Below, piece after piece: positions 1 through 5,874 of a DNA stretch of 6,987 nt (position 1 is the first letter of the stretch; every line of letters begins with the position of its first letter). A program made the position numbers and the translations under genes. The notes beneath the pieces were generated by a model, which made no database searches, was not told where the DNA came from, and saw only the letters and a list, made by a program, of their open reading frames with translations. The DNA comes from Chloroflexota bacterium (lineage in GTDB: Bacteria > Chloroflexota > Dehalococcoidia > Dehalococcoidales > UBA2162): the NCBI GenBank assembly GCA_016202555.1, contig JACQOL010000051.1:1-6987 (forward strand), given 5' to 3'.

Positions 1-1
1 C

Positions 2-1714
2 TTTACCACCCGTCCCGATACTCTCTTCGGTGTTACCTTTATGGTTTTAGCTCCGGAACACCCACTGGTGACGAAGCTGACCTCACAGGAGAAAAAAGGG
101 GAGGTTGCCGAATATATCGCCCGGTCGCGGTTACAGACTGAGATTGAGCGACTGTCCACCGAGAAGGAAAAGGATGGAGTCTTCACCGGCGCCTATGTGG
201 TCAACCGGTTTAACGGGGAAAAGGTGCCTATCTGGATTGCCGACTATGTGCTCTTGAGCTATGGCACCGGGGCAGTGATGGCAGTCCCGGCCCACGATGA
301 ACGTGACTTTGCTTTTGCCAAAAAATATCACCTGCCGATTAGAGTGGTGATATCCCCGCCCGGCTGGCAGAGGGAAGAGTTGAAAGAGGCATATATTGAA
401 GAAGGCACATTAGTTAACTCAGGTCAGTTTAATGGACTCCCCAGCCAGCAGGGTATCGGGGCTGTCTCTGATTATCTGGCGGAAAAGGGCTGGGGCGGGC
501 GAGCCACCAGCTATCGCCTGCGCGATTGGCTTGTCTCCCGTCAGCGGTACTGGGGGGCACCGATACCGATTATTTACTGTGAGCACTGTGGCATTGTGCC
601 CGTTCCTGAGAAAGACCTGCCGGTCTTGTTACCGGAAGACGCCGAGTTCAAGCCGACCGGTGAATCCCCGCTCAAGTATGTTGAGCAGTTTGTCAATACC
701 ACCTGTCCTCAATGTGGTCGCCCTGCCAAACGCGAGACGGACACAATGGATACCTTTATCTGCTCATCGTGGTATTTTCTGCGTTATACCAGTCCACATT
801 ATGATGCCGCCGCTTTCGACCCGGCTAAAGTAAACTACTGGCTACCCGTCGACCTCTATACCGGCGGCGCCGAGCACGCCGTGATGCACTTGCTTTACGC
901 CCGCTTCTTCACCAAGGCAATCAGAGATATGGGGCTGGTCGATTTTGGCGAACCCTTCACCCGTTTATTTAACCAGGGCACTATTATTGCTGACCACCAG
1001 AAAATGAGCAAGTCTCGGGGTAATGTGATTACCCCCGATGTTTATGTTACTAAGCTGGGGGCGGATACTGTCCGTGCTTACCTGATGTTTGTTGCCCCCT
1101 GGGGACAGGGAGGTGAGTGGAATGATAATGGTATCAGCGGCATCAACCGCTGGCTGAACCGGGTCTGGGAGCTGGTGCTGGAAGGATATAGTCGAGACAA
1201 TTCGGCTACCGGCCAGGTTACTGCTGAAGCCGAATTACTGCGTATTAAGCACCAGACTATCAAAAAAGTAACTAATGACCTGGAAAAGCTGCGTTTTAAT
1301 ACCATGCTAGCGACACTGATGGAGTTCACCAACTACCTGGCGAAGGCGAAGGAAGCCGGGCAGGTTACCAGTTCGGCATGGAAAGGAGCGGTAGATACTC
1401 TCCTCTTGCTTTTAGCCCCGGCTGTTCCTCACATCGCCGAGGAGTTGTGGCAGCAAACCGGGCATAAGTATAGCATCCATAATCAGAGCTGGCCTGAGTG
1501 GGATGAGGCGCTGACTAAAGAGGAAGAAACCACTCTGGTGATTCAGGTTAATGGCAAACTGCGTGACCGTATTACTGTCCCGGTGTCAATCACTGAGGAC
1601 GAAGCTAAAGAACAAGCTATGGCCAGCGAGAAGGTAAAAACCCACATGGAAGGCAAGCCGATTATTAAGACGATATATGTTCCCGGGAAGCTGGTAAATC
1701 TGGTGGTGAAGTGA
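2..1714 (+). CDS. leuS: Leucyl-tRNA synthetase, 3' part (5' end outside window)
   Basis: Class I aminoacyl-tRNA synthetase that charges tRNA-Leu with leucine in the cytoplasm and hydrolyses mischarged products. The reading frame is open from base 2, so the gene enters from the left edge; the ATG at 41 is internal. About 570 residues are visible. The fragment begins in the CP1 editing domain with the TTRPDTLFG motif and continues to the MAVPAHDERD editing motif (bases 278-307). Next come the catalytic-domain return (RDWLVSRQRYWG), two Cys pairs (CEHC and CPQC) of a zinc-binding-like insert, the GGAEHAVMHLLYARFF segment and the KMSKS loop (bases 1001-1015). The anticodon-binding helical domain and the small C-terminal domain (VIQVNGKLRDRI near the end) complete it. 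All expected landmarks are intact. The segment after PFTRLFNQG reads TII where many bacterial enzymes have MV or MI, a minor difference. The gene ends just before a terminator-like hairpin. Confidence 0.97.
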   Translation, partial: FTTRPDTLFGVTFMVLAPEHPLVTKLTSQEKKGEVAEYIARSRLQTEIERLSTEKEKDGVFTGAYVVNRFNGEKVPIWIADYVLLSYGTGAVMAVPAHDERDFAFAKKYHLPIRVVISPPGWQREELKEAYIEEGTLVNSGQFNGLPSQQGIGAVSDYLAEKGWGGRATSYRLRDWLVSRQRYWGAPIPIIYCEHCGIVPVPEKDLPVLLPEDAEFKPTGESPLKYVEQFVNTTCPQCGRPAKRETDTMDTFICSSWYFLRYTSPHYDAAAFDPAKVNYWLPVDLYTGGAEHAVMHLLYARFFTKAIRDMGLVDFGEPFTRLFNQGTIIADHQKMSKSRGNVITPDVYVTKLGADTVRAYLMFVAPWGQGGEWNDNGISGINRWLNRVWELVLEGYSRDNSATGQVTAEAELLRIKHQTIKKVTNDLEKLRFNTMLATLMEFTNYLAKAKEAGQVTSSAWKGAVDTLLLLLAPAVPHIAEELWQQTGHKYSIHNQSWPEWDEALTKEEETTLVIQVNGKLRDRITVPVSITEDEAKEQAMASEKVKTHMEGKPIIKTIYVPGKLVNLVVK

Positions 1715-1730
1715 AAATCCATCTCCCTGA

Positions 1731-1767
1731 CTCCCTTCCCTTAACCAAGGGAAGAGGGGAAATTTTT
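1731..1767 (+). terminator. Rho-independent-like terminator after leuS
   Basis: An inverted repeat CTTCCCTT / AAGGGAAG (1735-1742 with 1747-1754) has a 4-nt AACC loop. It can be extended by three or four more pairs (1731-1734 with 1756-1759) if A1755 is bulged. It is followed by AAATTTTT ending at 1767. It starts 17 nt after the leuS stop, the expected place for an intrinsic terminator. The T run is only five long and is preceded by As, so termination may be partial. A similar pyrimidine/purine hairpin lies at 3297-3318, so this could instead be a copy of a dispersed intergenic repeat. Confidence 0.6.
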
Positions 1768-1806
1768 AAGAGGGGCTAGCGACCTAGAGTTACAGAATGT
1801 AGGCTA

Positions 1807-1836
1807 TTGCAAAATTGGGGTGAAATAATCTAGAAT
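1807..1836 (+). promoter_or_regulatory. Predicted sigma-70-type promoter for the methyltransferase gene pair
   Basis: A -35-like TTGCAA (1807-1812) and a -10-like TAGAAT (1831-1836) are separated by 18 nt. The matches to TTGACA and TATAAT are 4/6 and 5/6. The start of transcription would fall near 1843, leaving a leader of about 26 nt before the ATG at 1869. It lies downstream of the leuS terminator-like hairpin, which suggests the methyltransferase and its partner are transcribed independently of leuS. The call rests on motif and spacing only. Confidence 0.5.
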
Positions 1837-1841
1837 GGTTG

Positions 1842-1859
1842 CAAAAGTAGCTACTTGTG
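1842..1859. promoter_or_regulatory. Palindrome in the methyltransferase leader, candidate operator
   Basis: AAGTAGCTACTT (1845-1856) is a perfect 12-bp palindrome. The symmetry extends to 18 bp (1842-1859) with a single mismatched pair (A1844/G1857). It starts 5 nt after the predicted -10 box and ends at the first base of the ribosome-binding site. A protein bound here could block initiation, or the RNA could form a hairpin near the ribosome-binding site. No known operator is recognised and no control-protein gene is evident in the window, so the regulatory role is inferred from symmetry and position. Confidence 0.4.
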
Positions 1860-1868
1860 AGGTGAGAG

Positions 1869-2573
1869 ATGACTTTCGAGGAGATGACAAATACAATAGT
1901 TTATGGCGATGCTTCGAATCTTATTAAGGAAATACCCGATGGTAGTATCGATTGCATTATTACCGACCCCCCATATGGTTTGGACAGCATTGGCATAAGA
2001 AACGATACCGATTTGAGTTTGTTTTACAGTTTGTTGCCCGAGTTCTATAGAGTGCTAAAGAATGACTCGTTTTTTCTGACTTTCTTCAGCACGAAATATT
2101 TACCATTAGTATTTCAGAATAACCCCTTCTCCTACTTTTGGCAAATCGTTTTATATTGCCCACATGGTGCTGTTAGCTCGCCGATAGGATACACAAAATT
2201 CATGTCCTGCGTAGTCTTTAAAAAGGGACATCCAAAAGTTCTCCGTCGTAATAAGGATATTTTTGAGGATACGCCAGGTAGGGCAATCGAGCCGGACGAG
2301 GGCTATATAGACCATCCCGCACCAAAGCCAAAAGCATTCATACAGGAACTATTACGGATGTTTACCAGTGAAAATGACATTGTTTTGGACCCCTTAGCTG
2401 GTGCTGGTGCTACTCTTGTGGCATGCAAGAGGACAGGAAGGCAGTATATTGGTTTCGAAATTGAGGAGAAGTATTGTCAGATTACCAGAGAGAGGCTGCG
2501 TAAATTCGGAGACAGTAAAACCGAGTCCCAGCGGAGGCTTTTCAGCAACACAACCGTCGGATATGAGCAATAG
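1869..2573 (+). CDS. Small beta-class site-specific DNA methyltransferase (N6-adenine or N4-cytosine)
   Basis: Transfers a methyl group from S-adenosylmethionine to an exocyclic amino group of adenine or cytosine in DNA. The catalytic motif DPPYG (residues 33-37) comes before the AdoMet-binding motif DPLAGAGATLVA (174-185), the order of the beta class. HPAPKP (149-154) matches the HPxxKP signature of this family, and GFEIEE (195-200) is the acidic strand after motif I. The region between (about 40-145) is short, so any target-recognition domain is small. At 234 aa it is compact but looks complete. Motif I is unusual: many relatives read DPFxGSGTT, here DPLAGAGAT. The ATG at 1869 is preceded by GAGGTGA (1859-1865), an excellent match to the anti-Shine-Dalgarno sequence; the ATG at 1884 has no properly spaced site. 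Sampled stretches are AT-rich (33-40% GC) compared with leuS (68% in one stretch), suggesting acquisition. Target sequence and methylated base cannot be read from the protein. Confidence 0.9.
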   Translation: MTFEEMTNTIVYGDASNLIKEIPDGSIDCIITDPPYGLDSIGIRNDTDLSLFYSLLPEFYRVLKNDSFFLTFFSTKYLPLVFQNNPFSYFWQIVLYCPHGAVSSPIGYTKFMSCVVFKKGHPKVLRRNKDIFEDTPGRAIEPDEGYIDHPAPKPKAFIQELLRMFTSENDIVLDPLAGAGATLVACKRTGRQYIGFEIEEKYCQITRERLRKFGDSKTESQRRLFSNTTVGYEQ

Positions 2574-2584
2574 GTCGGTATAAA

Positions 2585-3232
2585 GTGGCTGAGTATTGTG
2601 ATGTTGGATACGTAAATGGAAAGCCGGTCTGTTACTTGCCAATTACAACTCCTACAGGTAAAGTAAGGGTTCTACGTGGTGACCAACCAGTAGCTACGAG
2701 AAGCACTGAAATTCGTGAGGGCGATGTTATAGAGTGGCAAATATCTTACTTCGCTGATGAGCGTCGAAGGATGGTTGAATTAGCCACATTATTGAAGTTG
2801 ACATATGATAATAGTCTTATTGCGGACTCGGAGTTGCGGCAGACATTATCAAAAATCGTCGATGATGTGGATTTCTTTGCTGAGAAGTATTTTATTTCCG
2901 TTGACACTCCTAGTTTGCCAGAAGTGTTTCACGGATTCAGAGTTTTGAGGAAGGTCATTCCTATCCTTCAAAAAGATGTTGATGATGCCCAGGTTTGGGT
3001 TGAACTTCGTCATAAACAAAGAGCAGTCGGTTTTCAGCCGATGCTCTATCTTCGTATCCCTGTAGACGCTGTTTCACCTAGTCTCACAGGAAGAATAGCA
3101 CAAGCTAGGCAGATTGTGGCATGGCAACCATCAATACCAGTGCTTTTCGAAACGCTGAGAGCATTTTCCATATTATCTACAAAGCACCACGACGATATGA
3201 TTGACGTGCTAAAGCGAGTTTTGGGCATCTAA
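2585..3232 (+). CDS. Unrecognised 215-aa protein paired with the DNA methyltransferase
   Basis: I do not recognise a family. The frame opens with GTG at 2585, 11 nt after the methyltransferase stop. An in-frame stop lies at 2564-2566 and no ATG, GTG or TTG codon lies between, so GTG is the earliest start; AGGTCGG (2572-2578) may serve as ribosome-binding site. The protein looks soluble, without signal peptide, membrane segment or Cys-pair zinc motif. Residues about 8-57 look beta-rich, about 58-130 mostly helical, and 135-160 contain probable strands (AQVWVELRHK, then PMLYLRIPV). The end (about 185-215) looks helical. Tight co-directional spacing suggests co-transcription with the methyltransferase, so a restriction endonuclease, specificity or control subunit is possible. 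No clear PD-(D/E)xK, HNH, GIY-YIG or PLD motif is visible; D134...E140...K144 does not fit the usual spacing. GC in two sampled stretches is 40-47%. Confidence 0.75.
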   Translation: MAEYCDVGYVNGKPVCYLPITTPTGKVRVLRGDQPVATRSTEIREGDVIEWQISYFADERRRMVELATLLKLTYDNSLIADSELRQTLSKIVDDVDFFAEKYFISVDTPSLPEVFHGFRVLRKVIPILQKDVDDAQVWVELRHKQRAVGFQPMLYLRIPVDAVSPSLTGRIAQARQIVAWQPSIPVLFETLRAFSILSTKHHDDMIDVLKRVLGI

Positions 3233-3296
3233 AGGGGCGGAAAGAAGAAGGTAGGTATCTGAAAGGGGACTCAGTCATTCTTAACAAATTCTTTTT

Positions 3297-3318
3297 CTTT
3301 CCCTTTTTAAGGAGAGGG
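3297..3318 (+). repeat. Hairpin resembling the one after leuS, upstream of proC
   Basis: CCTT (3302-3305) pairs with AAGG (3309-3312) across a 3-nt loop. The pairing can extend into a flanking pyrimidine tract and the downstream GAGAGGG if A3313 is bulged. The pattern TTCCCTT-loop-AAGG-(A)GAGGG closely resembles 1735-1759 after leuS. There is no following T run, so it does not look like a terminator for the upstream gene. It may be a second copy of a small intergenic repeat. It lies within the 114-bp gap before proC, where no convincing promoter was seen. Confidence 0.35.
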
Positions 3319-3346
3319 TGACACAGGGGGATAGGGTTACAACATT

Positions 3347-4156
3347 ATGAAAATAGCTTTTGTCGGTGGGGGTAATATGGGGGAGGCAATGCTCTCAGCT
3401 ATTTTGGATAAGAAGTTGAGCCAGCCACAAGATATCTCCGTCAGCGATGTTTCCGAAGCTCGCCGTCAGTTTCTAGCTCAGAAATACGGCGTCTTAACTA
3501 CGAGCGACAACCGTCAGGCGATAGCCGGTAGGGATGTTGTGGTTCTGTCCATCAAGCCCCAAAATCTGGCTGAGGTAATGACCGGGCTTAGTGGACAGCT
3601 TAAGCCGTCTCAACTGGTATTGTCCATCATCGCCGGGGCAACTATCATAACTTTACATAATGGCCTGAAGCATAATCGTATCGTTCGGGCAATGCCCAAC
3701 ACACCGGCTCAGATTGGTGAGGGCATCAGCGTCTGGACGGCTACCGACGCCGTAACCAAGAAGCAAAGAGGCTGGGCAAGCTCAATTCTGGGGGCTATCG
3801 GCAAGGAAATTTACGTTGCTGATGAGGATTATATTAACATGGCGACGGCGGTAAGCGGCAGCGGTCCAGCTTACTTCTTTCTTTTCGTTGAGGTGCTGGT
3901 GGCAGCGGCAATGCGTATCGGTCTTCCCCGGGACATGGCGCAGGAACTGGTGCTTCAGACAATGCTCGGCTCGGGGCATCTCATCCGGAAGTCAGGTAAA
4001 GAGCCGGCTGAGCTGCGCCGGATGGTTACCTCCCCTGGTGGCACCACGGCTGAAGCGTTGCTCCAGTTGGAAAAAGGGGGATTTGCCAATCTGGTTGCCC
4101 GGGCGGTGAGGGGGGCCTATGATAAAGCCAGGCAATTAGGCGAGGCACGAAAGTGA
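3347..4156 (+). CDS. proC: Pyrroline-5-carboxylate reductase
   Basis: Catalyses the last step of proline synthesis, NAD(P)H-dependent reduction of pyrroline-5-carboxylate to L-proline, in the cytoplasm. The N-terminal Rossmann fold starts at the first residues with VGGGNMGEAM (6-15). VLSIKPQ (66-72) and RAMPNTPAQIGEG (114-126) are family landmarks. The C-terminal dimerisation and substrate domain carries AVSGSGPAYFF (168-178) and the signature VTSPGGTTAEAL (227-238). The length of 269 aa is normal and nothing is missing. The start ATG has a modest AGGG (3333-3336) 10 nt upstream. The stop overlaps the start of yggT, a neighbour of proC in many bacteria (yggS-proC-yggT in Escherichia coli); no yggS is present here. 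Base composition returns to GC-rich (63% in a sampled stretch), marking the end of the AT-rich insert. Confidence 0.97.
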   Translation: MKIAFVGGGNMGEAMLSAILDKKLSQPQDISVSDVSEARRQFLAQKYGVLTTSDNRQAIAGRDVVVLSIKPQNLAEVMTGLSGQLKPSQLVLSIIAGATIITLHNGLKHNRIVRAMPNTPAQIGEGISVWTATDAVTKKQRGWASSILGAIGKEIYVADEDYINMATAVSGSGPAYFFLFVEVLVAAAMRIGLPRDMAQELVLQTMLGSGHLIRKSGKEPAELRRMVTSPGGTTAEALLQLEKGGFANLVARAVRGAYDKARQLGEARK

Positions 4157-4425
4157 TGTTCTCATTCTTGTTTGGTTTTGTTTTTAGCTTTATTCAACTG
4201 CTGTCTCAAGTGCTCACCCTGGCTATTCTGGCTAGAGTTGTCCTGTCATGGTTTTCACCGGTACCAACTAATATTCTGACCAAGATGCTGTATCAAATAA
4301 CGGAGCCGATTTTAGCTCCCCTGCGCCGTATCATCCCTAAAGTTAGCGTGTTTGATTTTAGTCCACTGGTGGCCGTAATACTATTGCAACTGATTTCATT
4401 CCTGTTATTTGTTATTATGCCCTGA
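4153..4425 (+). CDS. yggT: YggT family integral membrane protein
   Basis: Small inner-membrane protein of the YggT family, whose exact biochemical role is not settled; relatives are linked to osmotic stress and to cell-division or photosystem maintenance in different lineages. There are two hydrophobic segments, about residues 5-35 and 68-89. Between them is the conserved LSWFSPVP...ITEPILAPLRRIIP stretch (31-62), followed by FDFSPLVAVILLQL (67-80), which match the family pattern. The start is ambiguous: GTG at 4153 gives a 4-nt overlap with the proC TGA, while ATG at 4156 gives a 1-nt TGATG overlap. GAGG (4142-4145) sits 7 nt before the GTG and 10 nt before the ATG, so either could be used; the protein is 90 or 89 aa. 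The overlap implies translational coupling to proC. Confidence 0.9.
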   Translation: MMFSFLFGFVFSFIQLLSQVLTLAILARVVLSWFSPVPTNILTKMLYQITEPILAPLRRIIPKVSVFDFSPLVAVILLQLISFLLFVIMP

Positions 4426-4478
4426 AGCTATGTTTCAAATGCTTAAATGGGCTGACTAAAAGAGGAGGCTAACTAAGT

Positions 4479-4967
4479 ATGAACTGGCTTGATATCGTTA
4501 TTTTAGTCATAATGGCTATCAGCGTTTTCCTGGGATTAAGAATCGGTCTAATCAAGGCCGTCTTATCTCTGGTGGGAGTAATTGTTGGCGTAATGTTAGC
4601 CGGACGCTACTATTCTGCTCTTGCTGAACGGCTGTCTTTTATTTCGCAAGCTGGCGTCGCTAAGGTTATTGCCTTCGCTATCATCCTAATCGTGGTAATG
4701 ATAGTTGCCATCATCATCGTTAGATTGCTGCAGTGGGTTACCTCGGCAGTGATGCTGGGCTGGGTCAATCATCTTGGTGGGGCCATTTTGGGTCTGGTGC
4801 TGGGAGCCATACTCTCTGGTGCCCTGCTAGCTATTTGGACCAAGTTTTTTGGTTCAACCGAAATTATCAGCCAATCAAGCCTGGCACGTCTGCTATTAGA
4901 CCGCTTTCCCGCAGTCCTGGCTCTGCTACCGAATGATTTTGCCAGTGTCCACTCTTTGTTTCAGTGA
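4479..4967 (+). CDS. CvpA family membrane protein
   Basis: Four hydrophobic segments are visible at about residues 5-20, 26-42, 63-84 and 99-121, followed by a short polar tail. This is the layout of the CvpA family, first described for colicin V production in Escherichia coli and since associated with envelope homeostasis; its molecular function is unclear. Family-like signatures are the N-terminal NWLDIVILVI, the GLRIGLIKAVLSLVG turn (19-33), the AGRYYSALAERL stretch (41-52) and NHLGGAILGLVLGAI (97-111). The length (162 aa) is normal. A strong AGGAGG (4463-4468) lies 10 nt before the ATG. The gene follows yggT after 53 nt in the same direction, so it may share the proC-yggT transcript. It is the last plus-strand gene before a convergent gap. 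Confidence 0.85.
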   Translation: MNWLDIVILVIMAISVFLGLRIGLIKAVLSLVGVIVGVMLAGRYYSALAERLSFISQAGVAKVIAFAIILIVVMIVAIIIVRLLQWVTSAVMLGWVNHLGGAILGLVLGAILSGALLAIWTKFFGSTEIISQSSLARLLLDRFPAVLALLPNDFASVHSLFQ

Positions 4968-5100
4968 CCGGAGGCTATTTTCTAAACTAAAGTGATGCTT
5001 ATCATCTCGGCGCAAACAAAACAACCCGGCAAGCATAACAAACCTGCCAGTAGCACCAATCTTTATTCTTTTAATGATAACCCCTTAGCCTGAGTTAATC
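4968..5100. other. Convergent intergenic gap between cvpA and ferredoxin genes
   Basis: These 133 bp separate the 3' ends of the two opposing gene sets. No open frame of note and no strong T-tailed terminator was found on either strand. The one clear stem (CCTGAG/CTCAGG, 5089-5105) runs into the ferredoxin stop codon and is listed separately. A weak GGCA...TGCC pairing around 5028-5048, followed by a T-rich stretch (5061-5072), might help end cvpA transcription but is not convincing. Confidence 0.5.
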
Positions 5101-5105
5101 TCAGG
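5089..5105 (-). terminator. Short hairpin at the ferredoxin 3' end, possible weak terminator
   Basis: CCTGAG (5089-5094) and CTCAGG (5100-5105) form a perfect 6-bp stem with a 5-nt loop. The right arm contains the ferredoxin stop codon (5101-5103). Read on the minus strand, no uninterrupted T run follows, so it is at best a weak terminator or an RNA 3'-end stabiliser. Confidence 0.3.
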
Positions 5106-5367
5106 TAACTGCCGGAGTTTCGCCGGGGTGTAATTTCTTCCACCTGTCGAGTAGTTGCTGCCGACTCTCCCGATGGTCAGGGTCGGTTACGCAGGCATCC
5201 ACCGGACAGACTTCGGCACACCTGGAACTAGCGTGGGAGCCAACGCACTCAGTGCATTTCTCGGGGTCGATGACAAATATCGTTGCCCCCTCAGTAATTG
5301 CTGTGTTGGGACACTCTGGCTCGCAGGCTCCGCAGCTAATGCACTCATCCGTAATCATATAAGCCAT
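5101..5367 (-). CDS. Alvin-type 2[4Fe-4S] ferredoxin with C-terminal extension
   Basis: Small soluble electron carrier expected to bind two [4Fe-4S] clusters. The first motif is C9-x2-C12-x2-C15-x3-C19-P. The second is C38-x2-C41-x8-C50-x3-C54-P. The eight-residue insertion between the second and third Cys of the second motif, plus the tail beyond residue 60 (rich in Arg, Gln, Lys), are hallmarks of the Allochromatium vinosum (Alvin)/YfhL-type ferredoxins, known for very low reduction potentials. By family pairing, C9, C12, C15 and C54 should hold one cluster and C38, C41, C50 and C19 the other. C59 is an additional cysteine. The length is 88 aa. The start is supported by AAGGAGGGG (5375-5383 on the minus strand) 7 nt before the ATG. 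It follows coaD by 18 nt and is probably co-transcribed with it. The physiological partner cannot be deduced. Confidence 0.93.
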   Translation of the reverse strand: MAYMITDECISCGACEPECPNTAITEGATIFVIDPEKCTECVGSHASSRCAEVCPVDACVTDPDHRESRQQLLDRWKKLHPGETPAVT

Positions 5368-5385
5368 TAAAAAACCCCTCCTTAC

Positions 5386-5874
5386 TTATTTTACTGCACT
5401 ATTAAATTTCTTCTTTAAAGCGACCGCCACCGGTTTGGGAACAAGGTCGTTAATGTTACCACCGAGGTTGGCTACTTCCTTGAGCAGGCTGGAGCTAAGG
5501 AACTGGTATCTCAAGTCTGCCATTAAACAAACTAGCTCGCAATCAGGAGATAGCTTCTTATTCATTAAGGCCATCTCAAATTCTTCTTCAAAATCGGAAC
5601 CAGCTCTCAACCCCCGCACAATTGTTTGTGCTCCTACCTCCTTGGCAAAATTGACCACCAGACCACTAAAGGATTCTACCTCAATTTTGGGTGAGCCGGC
5701 TATTGATTGTTTTATCAGGTCGACTCTTTTCTCAGTAGTGAAAAGAAGGTTTTTAGCCGGGGTCTCATAGACTCCAATAATTATCTTCTCAAAGAGTTTA
5801 GAAGCTCTTTTCGCAATATCAAGATGGCCATTGGTTAAAGGGTCAAAAGTGCCCGGGTAAACAGCGACGGTCAT
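5386..5874 (-). CDS. coaD: Phosphopantetheine adenylyltransferase
   Basis: Catalyses the penultimate step of coenzyme A synthesis, transfer of AMP from ATP to 4'-phosphopantetheine to give dephospho-CoA and pyrophosphate, in the cytoplasm. The nucleotidyltransferase start YPGTFDPLTNGHLDI (6-20) contains the TNGH catalytic motif (14-17). RGLRAGSDFEEEFEMALMN (87-105) and SSSLLKEVANLGGN (127-140, usually ISSSxVKE) are further family signatures. The length (162 aa) is typical and all key residues are present. The ATG overlaps the rsmD stop as ATGA (5871-5874). AAGGAGG (5882-5888, minus strand), inside the 3' end of rsmD, lies 7 nt upstream. This indicates translational coupling; the rsmD-coaD pairing is common in bacteria. 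Confidence 0.97.
   Translation of the reverse strand: MTVAVYPGTFDPLTNGHLDIAKRASKLFEKIIIGVYETPAKNLLFTTEKRVDLIKQSIAGSPKIEVESFSGLVVNFAKEVGAQTIVRGLRAGSDFEEEFEMALMNKKLSPDCELVCLMADLRYQFLSSSLLKEVANLGGNINDLVPKPVAVALKKKFNSAVK

Noticed and set aside
432..833. A 133-codon open frame in another frame inside leuS
   Set aside because: It overlaps intact, strongly conserved leuS sequence; its translation has no recognisable family features and it is best explained as a shadow frame in GC-rich coding sequence.
1776..1833. Three CTAG tetranucleotides within about 58 bp upstream of the methyltransferase gene
   Set aside because: CTAG also occurs several times elsewhere in the window (for example in leuS, proC and cvpA), so there is no clear local enrichment beyond chance.
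1715..3346. Insert as an insertion sequence, toxin-antitoxin pair or CRISPR-related locus
   Set aside because: No transposase, no clear terminal inverted repeats or target duplication, neither protein resembles a known toxin or antitoxin, and there are no regularly spaced repeats.
4990..5005. Short GATG/CATC inverted repeat after cvpA
   Set aside because: A 4-bp stem with no following T run is expected by chance.
5435..5770. A 111-codon plus-strand open frame opposite coaD
   Set aside because: It is fully antisense to coaD, which has all catalytic motifs; no ribosome-binding site or recognisable protein features support it.
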